Below, piece by piece: positions 27,077 to 35,315 of a stretch of DNA of 64,000 nucleotides (within the stretch, counting starts at the first letter, position 1; every line of letters starts with the position of its first letter). This DNA is from CADEFX01 sp046154585 (GTDB lineage Bacteria; Pseudomonadota; Alphaproteobacteria; Rhizobiales; Hyphomicrobiaceae). Position numbers and translations under genes: made by a program. The notes beneath the pieces were generated by a model. The model saw nothing but the letters and a program-made list of their open reading frames with translations, did not search any database and was not told where the DNA came from. The stretch is taken from the NCBI GenBank assembly GCA_046154585.1, contig JBJXDX010000103.1, positions 1 to 64,000 of the forward strand, read 5' to 3'.

Positions 27077-27180
27077 GAGTTGCAGCGGCGGGCTTGTAAC
27101 CGGCCAAGCTGGCGTCCATAACATGCCTCGCCAAGCCACCCTGGCGCGGCATTCCTTGAGGCAAGGACCCAGGAACCTGC

Positions 27181-28569
27181 ATGTCGACCCGCCAGGAAGG
27201 CTCTGCCTCTCCCATCGTCGAGTCCCGCAGCGATCTTGTCGCGTGGATTGCCGCGGGGTCCAAGCCGAAGGCGGCCTGGCGCATCGGCACCGAGCATGAG
27301 AAGATTGTTTTCCGCACCGATGATCATCGTCCCGTGCCCTACGAGGGGCCGCGCGGCATCCGCGCCATCCTGGAAGCGCTGATCGCACGCTTCGGCTGGG
27401 AGGCGATCAAGGAAGGCGACACCATCATTGCGCTGCGGTGGCCCGAGGGCGACCTGCCGCCGACCGTGTCGCTGGAGCCCGGCGGGCAATTCGAGCTGTC
27501 CGGGGCCCCCCTGAGCGACATCCACGGGATCGGCGCGGAGACGCAGTCCCATCTCGATCAGGTGAGCGCCATCGGCAAGGACCTGGGCATCGGCTTTCTC
27601 GGCATCGGCTTCTCACCGACGTGGCGGCTGGACGAGATCCCGCGCATGCCGAAGAAGCGCTATGCGGTCATGACGCGCTACATGCCGATGGTGGGCAAGC
27701 GCGGCCTCGACATGATGTACCGCACGGCCACCATCCAGGTGAACCTCGACTTCGGCAGCGAGGCGGACATGGTGAAGAAGCTGCGCGTCTCGCTGGCGCT
27801 GCAGCCGATAGCCACCGCTATCTTCGCCAGCTCGCCCTTCACCGAAGGCAAACCGAACGGTTTCATGTCGATGCGCAGCGAGGTGTGGCGCGACACCGAC
27901 CCCAACCGCACAGGCATGCTGCCGTTCGTGTTCGAGCCCGGCATGGGGTTCGAGCGCTATGTCGACTACGCCCTCGATGTGCCGATGTATTTCGTTTACC
28001 GCGACGGCAACTACATCGACGTGGCGGGGGCGTCGTTCCGGGATTTTCTAAACGGCCGACTAGCGGCGCTGCCGGGCGAACGTCCGACGCTCGACGATTG
28101 GTCCGACCATCTGACGACACTGTTTCCGGAAGTGCGCTTGAAGCGTTTCCTGGAAATGCGCGGCGCCGACGGCGGCCGCTGGCGGCGCATCTGTGCGCTG
28201 CCTGCCTTCTGGACCGGCCTGCTCTATGACGATGCCGCGCTCGAGGCGGCCTGGTCGCTCGTCAAGGACTGGACGGCGGAGGAGCGGCAAGTCCTGCGCC
28301 AGGCCGTGCCGCGCACGGCGTTGAAGACGCCGTTCCGCGGCGGCACCGTGCTGGACATCGCGCGCGAGACGGTCGGCATCGCGGCCAACGGGCTCAAGGC
28401 ACGCGACCGTCTCAATGCAACGGGTGAGGACGAGCGCGTGTTTCTCAAGCCGCTGGACGCCATCGTTGCGTCCGGACGCTCCACGGCCGAGGATCTGCTT
28501 GCGCTCTATGCCAACGAGTGGAAAGGCGACATCGACCGCATCTACGTCGAGCATGCCTTCTGCACGTAA
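27181..28569 (+). CDS. gshA: Glutamate-cysteine ligase
   Basis: First enzyme of glutathione synthesis, ligating glutamate and cysteine with ATP. It belongs to the plant/alphaproteobacterial class, not the E. coli class. Features seen are the RIGTEHEKIVF segment, VSLEPGGQFELSGAPL, MTRYMPMVGKRGLDMMYRT and the TIQVNLDFGSE strand. It is 462 aa long. ATG 27181 has AGGA upstream. It converges with the bactofilin gene; a small hairpin lies between the two genes. Confidence 0.95.
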   Translation: MSTRQEGSASPIVESRSDLVAWIAAGSKPKAAWRIGTEHEKIVFRTDDHRPVPYEGPRGIRAILEALIARFGWEAIKEGDTIIALRWPEGDLPPTVSLEPGGQFELSGAPLSDIHGIGAETQSHLDQVSAIGKDLGIGFLGIGFSPTWRLDEIPRMPKKRYAVMTRYMPMVGKRGLDMMYRTATIQVNLDFGSEADMVKKLRVSLALQPIATAIFASSPFTEGKPNGFMSMRSEVWRDTDPNRTGMLPFVFEPGMGFERYVDYALDVPMYFVYRDGNYIDVAGASFRDFLNGRLAALPGERPTLDDWSDHLTTLFPEVRLKRFLEMRGADGGRWRRICALPAFWTGLLYDDAALEAAWSLVKDWTAEERQVLRQAVPRTALKTPFRGGTVLDIARETVGIAANGLKARDRLNATGEDERVFLKPLDAIVASGRSTAEDLLALYANEWKGDIDRIYVEHAFCT

Positions 28570-28574
28570 CAAAA

Positions 28575-28595
28575 CACCGGGTACGAGCCCCGGTG
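28575..28595. terminator. Possible bidirectional hairpin between gshA and bactofilin genes
   Basis: CACCGGG at 28575-28581 pairs with CCCGGTG at 28589-28595 across a seven-base loop, between two convergent genes. The stem is short and T runs are weak on both sides, so termination is a tentative reading. Confidence 0.35.
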
Positions 28596-28635
28596 CTGAC
28601 TTCATATTCATAAGCCGACCTGTCGCCCTGAACCG

Positions 28636-29154
28636 TCAGGCCGCAGTGTTCGAATGCCCGGCTTGGCTCGGATCGAGAACGGGCCGGAGCTCGTTGGGGT
28701 CGTTCGGGCGGCGCACACGGCCGTCGAGGAATGCGCCCTGCTCGACCGACAGAACCTGGTGATGCACGTCGCCTTCCACCTTGGCGCCGGCCTGGAGGAC
28801 GACACGCAAGCCGCGGATGGTTCCTGCCACCTCGCCGCGCACGATGACGCTTTCGCCCGAGACGACGCCCGTCACCCGGCCCTTTTCGCCGATGATGACT
28901 TCGCTGCCGACGACATCGCCCGTCACGTCGCCATCAACCTGGAGGATGCCCTGCGAAATGATGCGCAGGCCCTGGCCGACGATGGTCAGGTCGTTGCCGA
29001 TGATGGATCGGGGCTGAGACGACGTTCCCGCTGCCACCGGCGGCGGCATGGAGCGGGCATCGGCCGCGCCGTTGTTCGCTGCCAGCTTCAAAGCATCGAA
29101 CGGCCGCGGCTCGTTGGCTGCGGGCTTTGAATCCTGATTGTTACGCGTGAACAT
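28636..29154 (-). CDS. Bactofilin (polymer-forming cytoskeletal protein)
   Basis: A 172-aa bactofilin, a self-polymerising beta-helical cytoskeletal protein of the inner membrane face. The central domain has the repeated strand pattern VDGDVTGDVVG, VTGVVSGESVIVRGEVAGTI and VEGDVHHQVLSVEQGAFLDGRV. The tails are Pro/Ala-rich and disordered, as is usual. ATG 29154 is chosen; the frame extends to a TTG at 29199. In alphaproteobacteria bactofilins affect cell shape or stalk and prostheca formation. The intergenic stretch to the next gene shows no recognised element. Confidence 0.92.
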   Translation of the reverse strand: MFTRNNQDSKPAANEPRPFDALKLAANNGAADARSMPPPVAAGTSSQPRSIIGNDLTIVGQGLRIISQGILQVDGDVTGDVVGSEVIIGEKGRVTGVVSGESVIVRGEVAGTIRGLRVVLQAGAKVEGDVHHQVLSVEQGAFLDGRVRRPNDPNELRPVLDPSQAGHSNTAA

Positions 29155-29388
29155 GTAAGGCCCCCGTGAAGACGCATGAGTGGTACGGGACCGAAACAAC
29201 GACGGCCGCGTGGTGGAATTGTGGCTGCCGGGACCGATTGACGCAATTGCCTATCCGCCAGTCACGACATCCGATGATGCACGGGACTCACGGCAACGGG
29301 GCGACAGCGGCGGCTTTGGCGCGCTAAAATGCGGATAGGGTTAATTTAACAAGCGCCGGAAGGCATGAGCTTGCGACGGGGAAACGCC

Positions 29389-30834
29389 ATGACCAATGAG
29401 CTGATCCGCATGGCGGCCAGGGAGGCCATTCGCCGGGTTGCGACAGGCGAGATCACGCCGCTCGACCTGGTTGCAGCGGCCGAACAGCGTGTCGCGGACT
29501 GCGAGCCGGCCCTGAATGCGCTGCCCACACTCTGCTTCGACCGCGCACGCGACCGGGCCAAACGCATGATGGCGGACAAGGCGATGGCCAAGCCCGGCGT
29601 GCGCGGCTGGCTCGCGGGACTGCCCGTTGCCATCAAGGACCTGACCGACGTCGCAGGCGTGCGCACGACCTACGGATCGCCGATTTTCAAGGACCATGTG
29701 CCGGCGGTATCGCATCCCGTGGTCGAGCGCATCGAGGCGAACGGCGGTATTGTGATCGCGAAGTCGAACACGCCCGAGTTCGGCGCCGGCGGCTCGACGT
29801 TCAATGAGGTGTTCGGTCGCACGACCAACCCGTGGAATACAGCGCTGACCTGTGGCGGCTCGACCGGCGGCGGCGCGGCGGCATTGGTCGCGGGGGAGGT
29901 GTGGCTGGCGCAGGGCACCGATCACGCAGGCAGCCTGCGGCGGCCGGCAACATATTGCTCGGTCGTTGGATTGCGTCCCTCGCCCGGGCGTGTAACGCGC
30001 GGCACGTCGAACAATCTGTATGCGCCGCTGTCGGTGCAAGGCCCGATGGCGCGCAACGTTCCGGATCTGGCGCTGTTCTTCGATGCAATGACGGGCTTCT
30101 GCCCGCGCGATCCCCTCACCTTCGACGCGCCGGCCATGTCGTTCTCGGAAGCCGTCGCCGGGCGCGAACGTCCGAAGCGTATTGCGTTCACCGCCGACTT
30201 CGGCGGCAAGATCCCGATGGACAGCGAGACGCGCGACATCTGCCGCAAGGCGGTCCGTCGCTTCGAAGAGCTGGGTGCGATCGTCGAGGAGGCAACGCCC
30301 GACATCGGCACGATGGCGGAGGCGTTTCTCGTTCTGCGGTCGCAGGCGTTCGTGGTCGATCGCGAGCAGCAGCTCGAGACGCATCGCGATCTCCTCAAGG
30401 CCGACATCATCTGGAATACCGAGCAGGGATTGAAGGCGACACCGAGCCGCCTCGCCTGGGCCGATCGCGAGCGGGCGGCATTCTATCGCCGGGTCGCAGC
30501 CTTTTTCGACACGTACGACCTGCTGGTGACGCCGGGCGCGTCCACACCGGCCTTCGACGTCAAGCTGCGCCATCCGGAACGGATCGACGGCAAGCCGTTG
30601 GAGCACTACCTCGGCGCCTCGCTCATCACCGGCCTGACGACGCTGATGGGCGTGCCCTCGCTGGCCGTGCCGTGCGGCTTCGACCAGTATGGGCGGCCGG
30701 TGGGATTGCAGATCGTCGGCCGGCCGCGCGGCGAGGCGGCGCTGCTCGCGGCTGGGGCGCTGTTCGAGGAAATGATGGGGCTCGACCGGCTGGTGCCGAT
30801 CGATCCGAGGCCCGGCACGGTGCCGCCGGCTTAG
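29389..30834 (+). CDS. Amidase (amidase signature family)
   Basis: A 481-aa amidase-signature hydrolase with the Ser-cisSer-Lys triad: K83 in VAIKDL, S158 in CGGSTGGG and nucleophile S182 in GTDHAGSLRRPA. The GTDHAGS variant differs from the common GTDGGGS. The substrate is unknown. ATG 29389 has GGGGA seven bases upstream; ATG 29365 is an alternative adding eight residues. The stop codon shares four bases (TTAG) with the convergent hydrolase gene. Confidence 0.88.
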   Translation: MTNELIRMAAREAIRRVATGEITPLDLVAAAEQRVADCEPALNALPTLCFDRARDRAKRMMADKAMAKPGVRGWLAGLPVAIKDLTDVAGVRTTYGSPIFKDHVPAVSHPVVERIEANGGIVIAKSNTPEFGAGGSTFNEVFGRTTNPWNTALTCGGSTGGGAAALVAGEVWLAQGTDHAGSLRRPATYCSVVGLRPSPGRVTRGTSNNLYAPLSVQGPMARNVPDLALFFDAMTGFCPRDPLTFDAPAMSFSEAVAGRERPKRIAFTADFGGKIPMDSETRDICRKAVRRFEELGAIVEEATPDIGTMAEAFLVLRSQAFVVDREQQLETHRDLLKADIIWNTEQGLKATPSRLAWADRERAAFYRRVAAFFDTYDLLVTPGASTPAFDVKLRHPERIDGKPLEHYLGASLITGLTTLMGVPSLAVPCGFDQYGRPVGLQIVGRPRGEAALLAAGALFEEMMGLDRLVPIDPRPGTVPPA

Positions 30835-31631
30835 CTTTTCAGACCTGCCGCAAAGCGGTCGAGCAGCGTGTTGACCGCCGGCGGCACCTCGAGTTGCGGG
30901 AAATGGCCGACGTCAGGGACAACCTCGACCTGGGCCCGCGGAACGCGCGTCTTGACCATGTCGAGATAGGGCGAGGTCTGCCCGACCTGGAGCGAGCGGC
31001 GCTGGCGCTTCTCGTCCTGGTACGTGCTCTGGATCAGCATCAGCGGCACGGAAATGCGGTCGAGGGCCGCGTCCATCTTCTCGGCGTCCCACCGGCCGAT
31101 ATCGGGAAACAATGCGCCGGCGATCTCGGGCGGCCGGGCCAGCGCGCGGGCGACAATGGGTTCAGACTTGGCGCGATCGTAACCGGGGCTGAACATGGCG
31201 ACGAACAGGGGCCTGACGAACGCTTCGTAGCCGACAGACTTGATCTGCGCGGCCGTTGCTTCATGCGCCTTCGAGCCGGCCGGACCGAGCCGGCTGCCGT
31301 CGACGAGGATCAGCCCGGCTACGGCCCAAGGGGCGGCGAGCGCGGCTTCCATGACGACGCGGCATCCCATGCTGTGGCCGACGAGAATGGCGGGCGCGAG
31401 CTTCATCTGGCCGAGCAAGGCAGCGACGTCACGGCCGTGCGTCTCGATGCGCGCATGCTCCATCGTGCCGGGCGTGGCGCCGTGACCGCCGAGATCGACG
31501 GCGACGGTTTCGTGGCGGGGCTTCAAGTGCGCAACCTGGAAATCCCAGTCGCTGCGCGCACAGCCGAAGCCGTGCACGAAGACGAAGGGCGGGGTGCCTC
31601 CGGCCGTTCTTGTATGTTCAATGCTGGCCAT
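30831..31631 (-). CDS. Alpha/beta-fold hydrolase
   Basis: A 266-aa hydrolase of the alpha/beta fold. It has the oxyanion region FVHGFGCARSDWD, the nucleophile elbow GHSMGC with Ser, a late Asp region (MLIQSTYQDEK) and a C-terminal histidine in VPDVGHFPQLE. This gives a plausible Ser-Asp-His triad. The specific substrate (ester, lactone or C-C bond) cannot be assigned. It converges on the amidase gene with a shared stop-codon tetranucleotide. Confidence 0.85.
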   Translation of the reverse strand: MASIEHTRTAGGTPPFVFVHGFGCARSDWDFQVAHLKPRHETVAVDLGGHGATPGTMEHARIETHGRDVAALLGQMKLAPAILVGHSMGCRVVMEAALAAPWAVAGLILVDGSRLGPAGSKAHEATAAQIKSVGYEAFVRPLFVAMFSPGYDRAKSEPIVARALARPPEIAGALFPDIGRWDAEKMDAALDRISVPLMLIQSTYQDEKRQRRSLQVGQTSPYLDMVKTRVPRAQVEVVPDVGHFPQLEVPPAVNTLLDRFAAGLKS

Positions 31632-31796
31632 GCTCGCGTTTCCTCATCGTCCGTTTCGCTTTTTCCGCAGTTGCATCACCACTTCGGGTGCCGCGCTCGA
31701 TTTCGCCACACGCTAAAGCAAGTCCCGGCAGGCGTCGATGTCGCATGGTCTTCGATTTATTTTTCTGCCAGCCTCCACAATAGTCTTCAACAATTG

Positions 31797-31810
31797 AAAG
31801 GAGGTGATCC
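31797..31810 (+). promoter_or_regulatory. Perfect 14-base Shine-Dalgarno sequence
   Basis: AAAGGAGGTGATCC is complementary to the full conserved 3' end of bacterial 16S rRNA. Its GGAGG core ends seven bases before ATG 31812, the optimal spacing. A CCTCCT at 31875-31880, inside the same small ORF, could pair with AGGAGG here and sequester it. Confidence 0.75.
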
Positions 31811-31811
31811 G

Positions 31812-31892
31812 ATGTCGAGTGGGATTGCAGAGCTGATGCACCAGCCGAAGCGGATCTCGCGGACACAGGGGCAGCCTCCTCGTTCCGCCTGA
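31812..31892 (+). CDS. Small ORF of 26 codons with an exceptionally strong ribosome binding site
   Basis: ATG 31812 to TGA 31892 encodes a 26-residue basic peptide (starts MSSGIAELMHQPKR) with no hydrophobic segment. It is supported by a perfect Shine-Dalgarno at ideal spacing and by an intrinsic terminator 63 bases after the stop, which together outline a free-standing transcription unit of about 200 bases. The peptide is not recognised. It could be a real microprotein, a leader peptide, or the coding part of a dual-function small RNA. The stretch 31632-32079 holds no other gene. Confidence 0.6.
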   Translation: MSSGIAELMHQPKRISRTQGQPPRSA

Positions 31893-31955
31893 TCAGCCTC
31901 GAACGGCTCCCATACGGTCGAGCCAACTGAGGGCTGAGCAGCAGTCGATCTCACG

Positions 31956-31990
31956 AAAGGCCGCTCCCGACATCGGGAGCGGCCTTTTTG
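31956..31990 (+). terminator. Intrinsic terminator
   Basis: A perfect 15-bp stem with a two-base loop: AAAGGCCGCTCCCGA at 31956-31970 pairs with TCGGGAGCGGCCTTT at 31973-31987, followed by further T residues. Because it begins with A residues it may also work on the reverse strand, for a transcript reading toward the hydrolase gene. Confidence 0.85.
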
Positions 31991-32079
31991 TTGTCTGTAC
32001 CAGTACCGTGCGGTCATACTGGCTCAAGACCGGCGCCGATACGCCGGCTGACGCGCGCGCCCCAGGGAAGGATGCGTTC

Positions 32080-32640
32080 ATGCGACTGCCGAAGTTGACC
32101 TATGACGAGCTGACACCCGAGCAGAAGGCGGTCTGGGACGAGGTGGTGGCCGGGCCGCGCAAGAAGATGCACGGGCCGTTCTTCGCATGGCTGCACAGTC
32201 ATGAGCTTCTGAGCCGCGGTCAGGCTTTGGGACTGTATGCGCGTTTCCAATCGGGATTGCCGCAACGGCTGTCGGAGCTGTGCATCCTCATCACGTCGGC
32301 CCATTGGAAGGCGTCGGGCGAGTGGGTCGATCATGCGCCCATCGCACGCGAGCTGGGCGTGGACGGAGACGCACTGGAGGCGTTGCGTACCAGCAAGCCG
32401 GCCAAGTTCAAGCAGGACGACGAGGCGGCGGTCTATGATCTGGCACAGGAACTGTTGAAAACGCACGAGGTTTCCGACCCTACATACAAGCGGGCCGAAA
32501 AAGTGCTGGGCCAGCGGGGCGTCCTCGATATCATCGCGGTGCTCGGCTACTACGGCCTCATCGCCATGACGTTGAAGGCGTTCAAAATGCAGCCCGAGGG
32601 CGTGGCCGACCCGTTCGGCGACGCCAAAAGGGCGAATTAA
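32080..32640 (+). CDS. Carboxymuconolactone decarboxylase family protein
   Basis: A 186-aa all-helical protein of the CMD/AhpD superfamily. The recognisable part is LGLYARFQSGLPQRLSELCILITSAHWKASGEW followed by HAPIARELG, in residues 56-95. The AhpD-type CxxC redox pair is absent, so a peroxidase-partner role is unlikely. Family members include decarboxylases and many uncharacterised proteins. ATG 32080 has GGAAGG nine bases upstream. It is not linked to protocatechuate genes here, so the true substrate is open. Confidence 0.85.
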   Translation: MRLPKLTYDELTPEQKAVWDEVVAGPRKKMHGPFFAWLHSHELLSRGQALGLYARFQSGLPQRLSELCILITSAHWKASGEWVDHAPIARELGVDGDALEALRTSKPAKFKQDDEAAVYDLAQELLKTHEVSDPTYKRAEKVLGQRGVLDIIAVLGYYGLIAMTLKAFKMQPEGVADPFGDAKRAN

Positions 32641-32781
32641 CCGCGCCGCCCGCCACCACGCGTATACGGAACGCGCAATATCTGGCATACGTCAGGCGTG
32701 GCTGAGGCATGGCATTCTCGGCAAAACACCCCACATAAGGGGGCGTGGATTTGGGAGGATTTGGCTTTGGAAGGGACTAAC

Positions 32782-33750
32782 ATGTCAAAGATCCGACTGA
32801 CAGTGGCAGCGCTCGGCGTCGCCAGTGCCCTCGCGGTCGTGGCAGTAGACTACGCCGAGGCACGCGCCGGCAGCGGCCGGAGCTGGGGCAGCCGGGGCGA
32901 TCGCACCTACAGTGCGCCGCCGGCAACCAACACGGCGCCGAAGCAGGCTGCGCCGGTAGAGAAATCAATCACGCAACCCGGCAAGGCGACAAGCGCCCAG
33001 GGCGCGCAGAACGCGGCCGGCACAGCGGCGCAGGCGTCACGCTTCGGCGGCATGCGGTCGCTGCTGATGGGCGGCCTGATCGCTGCCGGTCTCGCCAGCA
33101 TCTTCGGCATCGGCGCACTGGCGAGCGTGCTGGGATTCCTGCTGCAGTTTGCGCTCATCGCCGGCATCATCTGGCTGGTCATCAGCTTCATCCGCAGCCG
33201 CAATCAACCGACACTGGCGCGAGCCTCGGCGCGCGGACCCGGAGCGCCACTGACACGCGACAGCATGATGCGCGAGACAGCCGGAGGCTCGGGCATCCCC
33301 TCCGTGGGCGGCAGCGCACCCGCAGGTGCGGCGGCGGCAGCGGCCCTGGCGATCGGCCCGGACGATTTCAATACGTTCGAGAAGCGTCTCGGCGAGATCC
33401 AGCGCGCCTACAGCGAGGAAAATATCGACAAGCTCGGAGAACTGACGACACCGGAAATGCTGTCCTACTTTGCGCAGGATCTGTCGGACAATGCCAAGCA
33501 AGGCGTCCGCAATGAGATTACCGACGTGAAGCTGCTGAAGGGCGATCTCGCGGAAGCCTGGCAGGAGGGCGGATCGGACTATGCGACGGTCGCCATGCAC
33601 TATGCGCTGGCGGACGCCATGGTCAACAAAGCCACCGGCAAGATCGTGTCCGGTGACGGCGCCCGCCCGACCGAGGTGACGGAGGTGTGGACGTTCCGCC
33701 GCGAGGGGCGCAATGCGCGCGACGGCTGGCAGCTGTCGGCGATCCAGTAG
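32782..33750 (+). CDS. Tim44-like domain membrane protein
   Basis: A 322-aa protein. An N-terminal signal-like segment (residues 1-28) is followed by an Ala/Gly/Pro-rich linker and two hydrophobic segments (about 97-140). A C-terminal Tim44/MRPL45-type domain follows, with FNTFEKRLGEIQRAYSEENIDKLGELTTPEMLSY in residues 193-228. This layout matches alphaproteobacterial Tim44-like proteins of unknown function. ATG 32782 has GGAAGGG upstream. A strong terminator follows the stop codon. Confidence 0.87.
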   Translation: MSKIRLTVAALGVASALAVVAVDYAEARAGSGRSWGSRGDRTYSAPPATNTAPKQAAPVEKSITQPGKATSAQGAQNAAGTAAQASRFGGMRSLLMGGLIAAGLASIFGIGALASVLGFLLQFALIAGIIWLVISFIRSRNQPTLARASARGPGAPLTRDSMMRETAGGSGIPSVGGSAPAGAAAAAALAIGPDDFNTFEKRLGEIQRAYSEENIDKLGELTTPEMLSYFAQDLSDNAKQGVRNEITDVKLLKGDLAEAWQEGGSDYATVAMHYALADAMVNKATGKIVSGDGARPTEVTEVWTFRREGRNARDGWQLSAIQ

Positions 33751-33764
33751 GCCTGAAGACAATC

Positions 33765-33806
33765 AACGGCGGCGCCGCGCGCACATGCGCCGGCGCCGCC
33801 GTTTTG
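33765..33806 (+). terminator. Intrinsic terminator after the Tim44-like gene
   Basis: AACGGCGGCGCCG at 33765-33777 and CGGCGCCGCCGTT at 33791-33803 form a perfect 13-bp GC-rich stem with a 13-base loop, followed by TTG after a four-T stretch that overlaps the stem end. The rest of the gap up to 34009 contains no visible gene. Confidence 0.75.
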
Positions 33807-34009
33807 CGTTGAAGCGTGACTGACACACGTCTGTCACACGGCCGAGGCTGGCATGGAGACGCGATTTTGTTGATCAAGCCGGCGGGAGTTCCTTGATATC
33901 ACGTGCCGCCTGATCTATGCGGACTGTGCCGCAAGGCACTTCGCGGGAAAGTGGCCGCCGCTAATAACCCGGCGCAATTTCGGTATGGCTCGATCATCGG
34001 AGGTCTGAG

Positions 34010-35224
34010 TTGGACAACGTTTTGATCATCGGTGCGGGTGCCGCGGGTTCTGTCGTCGCGCAGAAGTGCGCCATGAACCGCGACGTGTTCAAGAAGATCC
34101 ATCTGGCGTCGCGCCGCATCGAGAGCTGCGAGAAGATCGCTGCGCGCTGCAAGACGCCGATCGAGATCAGCCAGGTCGACGCCGACAAGGTTCCCGAGGT
34201 GGTCGCGCTCATCAAGAAGGTGAAGCCGGACCTCGTCATCAACATGGCGCTGCCCTACCAGGATCTGTCAATCATGGACGCGTGCCTGGAGACGGGCGTG
34301 CACTACATGGATACGGCCAACTACGAGCCGCGCGACGTCGCCAAGTTCGAGTATTCGTGGCAGTGGAAATACCAGGACAGATACAAGGCCAAGGGGATCA
34401 TGGCGATCCTCGGCTGCGGCTTCGATCCGGGCCAGTCGAACATCTATTGCGCCTACGCGCAGGAATTCCTGTTTGACGAGATCACGACGATCGACATCAT
34501 CGATTGCAACGACGGCAGCCACGGCAAGGCGTTCGCCACCAACTTCAACCCGGAGATCAATCTCCGCGAGGTGACGCAGCGCGGCAAATACTGGAAGAAT
34601 GGCCAGTGGATCGACATCGATCCCTTGTCGATCGCGACCATGATCGACTATCCCGAAGTGGGCCCACGCAAGTCGTACCTGATCTATCACGAGGAGGAGG
34701 AAAGCCTCGTTGAGAACATCAAGGGCCTGAAGCAGATCCGCTTCTGGATGACATTCTCCGACAACTACATCAAGCATCTCGAGGTGCTGCAGAACGTCGG
34801 CATGACCCGCATCGATCCGGTCATGTACAAGGGCAATCCGGTCATCCCGATGGAGTTCCTGAAGGAGCTGCTGCCGCCGCCGTCCTCGCTCGGCGAGAAC
34901 TACACGGGCCGCACGTCGATCGGTTGCATCTTCGTCGGCAAGAAGGATGGCAAGGAGAAGCGGGCCATCATCTATAACGTCTGCGACCACGCCGACTGCT
35001 ACAAGGAGACGGGCGCGCAGGCCGTGTCCTACACGACGGGCGTGCCGCCGGTCGTCGGCGCCATGATGCTGTTCAAGGGCCATTGGAAGGGCAAGGGCGT
35101 GTTCAACGTCGAGCAGCTTCCGCCGAAGCCCTTCATGGACGAGATCGGCAAGCAGGGCCTGCCGTGGCACCTGAAGGAGATGACGTCGGCCGATCAGAAA
35201 GAGCTGTTCGCGGTCAAGACTTGA
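34010..35224 (+). CDS. Carboxynorspermidine/carboxyspermidine dehydrogenase (saccharopine dehydrogenase-like)
   Basis: A 404-aa NAD(P)-dependent enzyme of the saccharopine dehydrogenase fold. It is inferred to condense aspartate semialdehyde with diaminopropane or putrescine to carboxynorspermidine or carboxyspermidine. It has the Rossmann motif VLIIGAGAAGSV at residues 4-15, then the family segments MDTANYEP and GCGFDPGQSN. It starts at TTG 34010 with GGAGG six bases upstream. The next gene is the matching decarboxylase, which strongly supports the polyamine assignment over lysine metabolism. Confidence 0.9.
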   Translation: MDNVLIIGAGAAGSVVAQKCAMNRDVFKKIHLASRRIESCEKIAARCKTPIEISQVDADKVPEVVALIKKVKPDLVINMALPYQDLSIMDACLETGVHYMDTANYEPRDVAKFEYSWQWKYQDRYKAKGIMAILGCGFDPGQSNIYCAYAQEFLFDEITTIDIIDCNDGSHGKAFATNFNPEINLREVTQRGKYWKNGQWIDIDPLSIATMIDYPEVGPRKSYLIYHEEEESLVENIKGLKQIRFWMTFSDNYIKHLEVLQNVGMTRIDPVMYKGNPVIPMEFLKELLPPPSSLGENYTGRTSIGCIFVGKKDGKEKRAIIYNVCDHADCYKETGAQAVSYTTGVPPVVGAMMLFKGHWKGKGVFNVEQLPPKPFMDEIGKQGLPWHLKEMTSADQKELFAVKT

Positions 35225-35231
35225 TGGCACC

Positions 35232-35296
35232 CAGCAGACTCAGAGTCTGCTGCTGCCCCTCACCCTAACCCTCTCCCCGTTCTGACGGGGAGAGGG
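35232..35296. repeat. Two adjacent palindromes between the polyamine genes
   Basis: CAGCAGACTC (35232-35241) pairs with GAGTCTGCTG (35243-35252), and CCCTCTCCCCGT (35269-35280) pairs with ACGGGGAGAGGG (35285-35296) over a TCTG loop. The second, with its CCCTCACCCTAA lead-in, has the look of dispersed intergenic repeats common in proteobacteria. It has no T run in the forward direction, so it may be an mRNA-stability or REP-type element within the operon. Confidence 0.7.
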
Positions 35297-35315
35297 GATT
35301 TCCGGGCTGATTACC

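Noticed and set aside
25898..27388. A 496-codon open frame on the - strand
   Set aside because: It runs antisense to rsmE and across the ubiA start in the wrong frame. No motif was found.
31797..31810. Fragment of a 16S rRNA gene 3' end in antisense
   Set aside because: Only the 14 bases around the anti-Shine-Dalgarno match; the adjacent conserved helix 45 region is absent. A ribosome binding site explains it better.
29832..31892. A 686-codon open frame on the + strand
   Set aside because: It crosses the amidase in another frame and then the antisense of the alpha/beta hydrolase, both of which have clear catalytic motifs. Only its last 27 codons (the small ORF at 31812) are kept.
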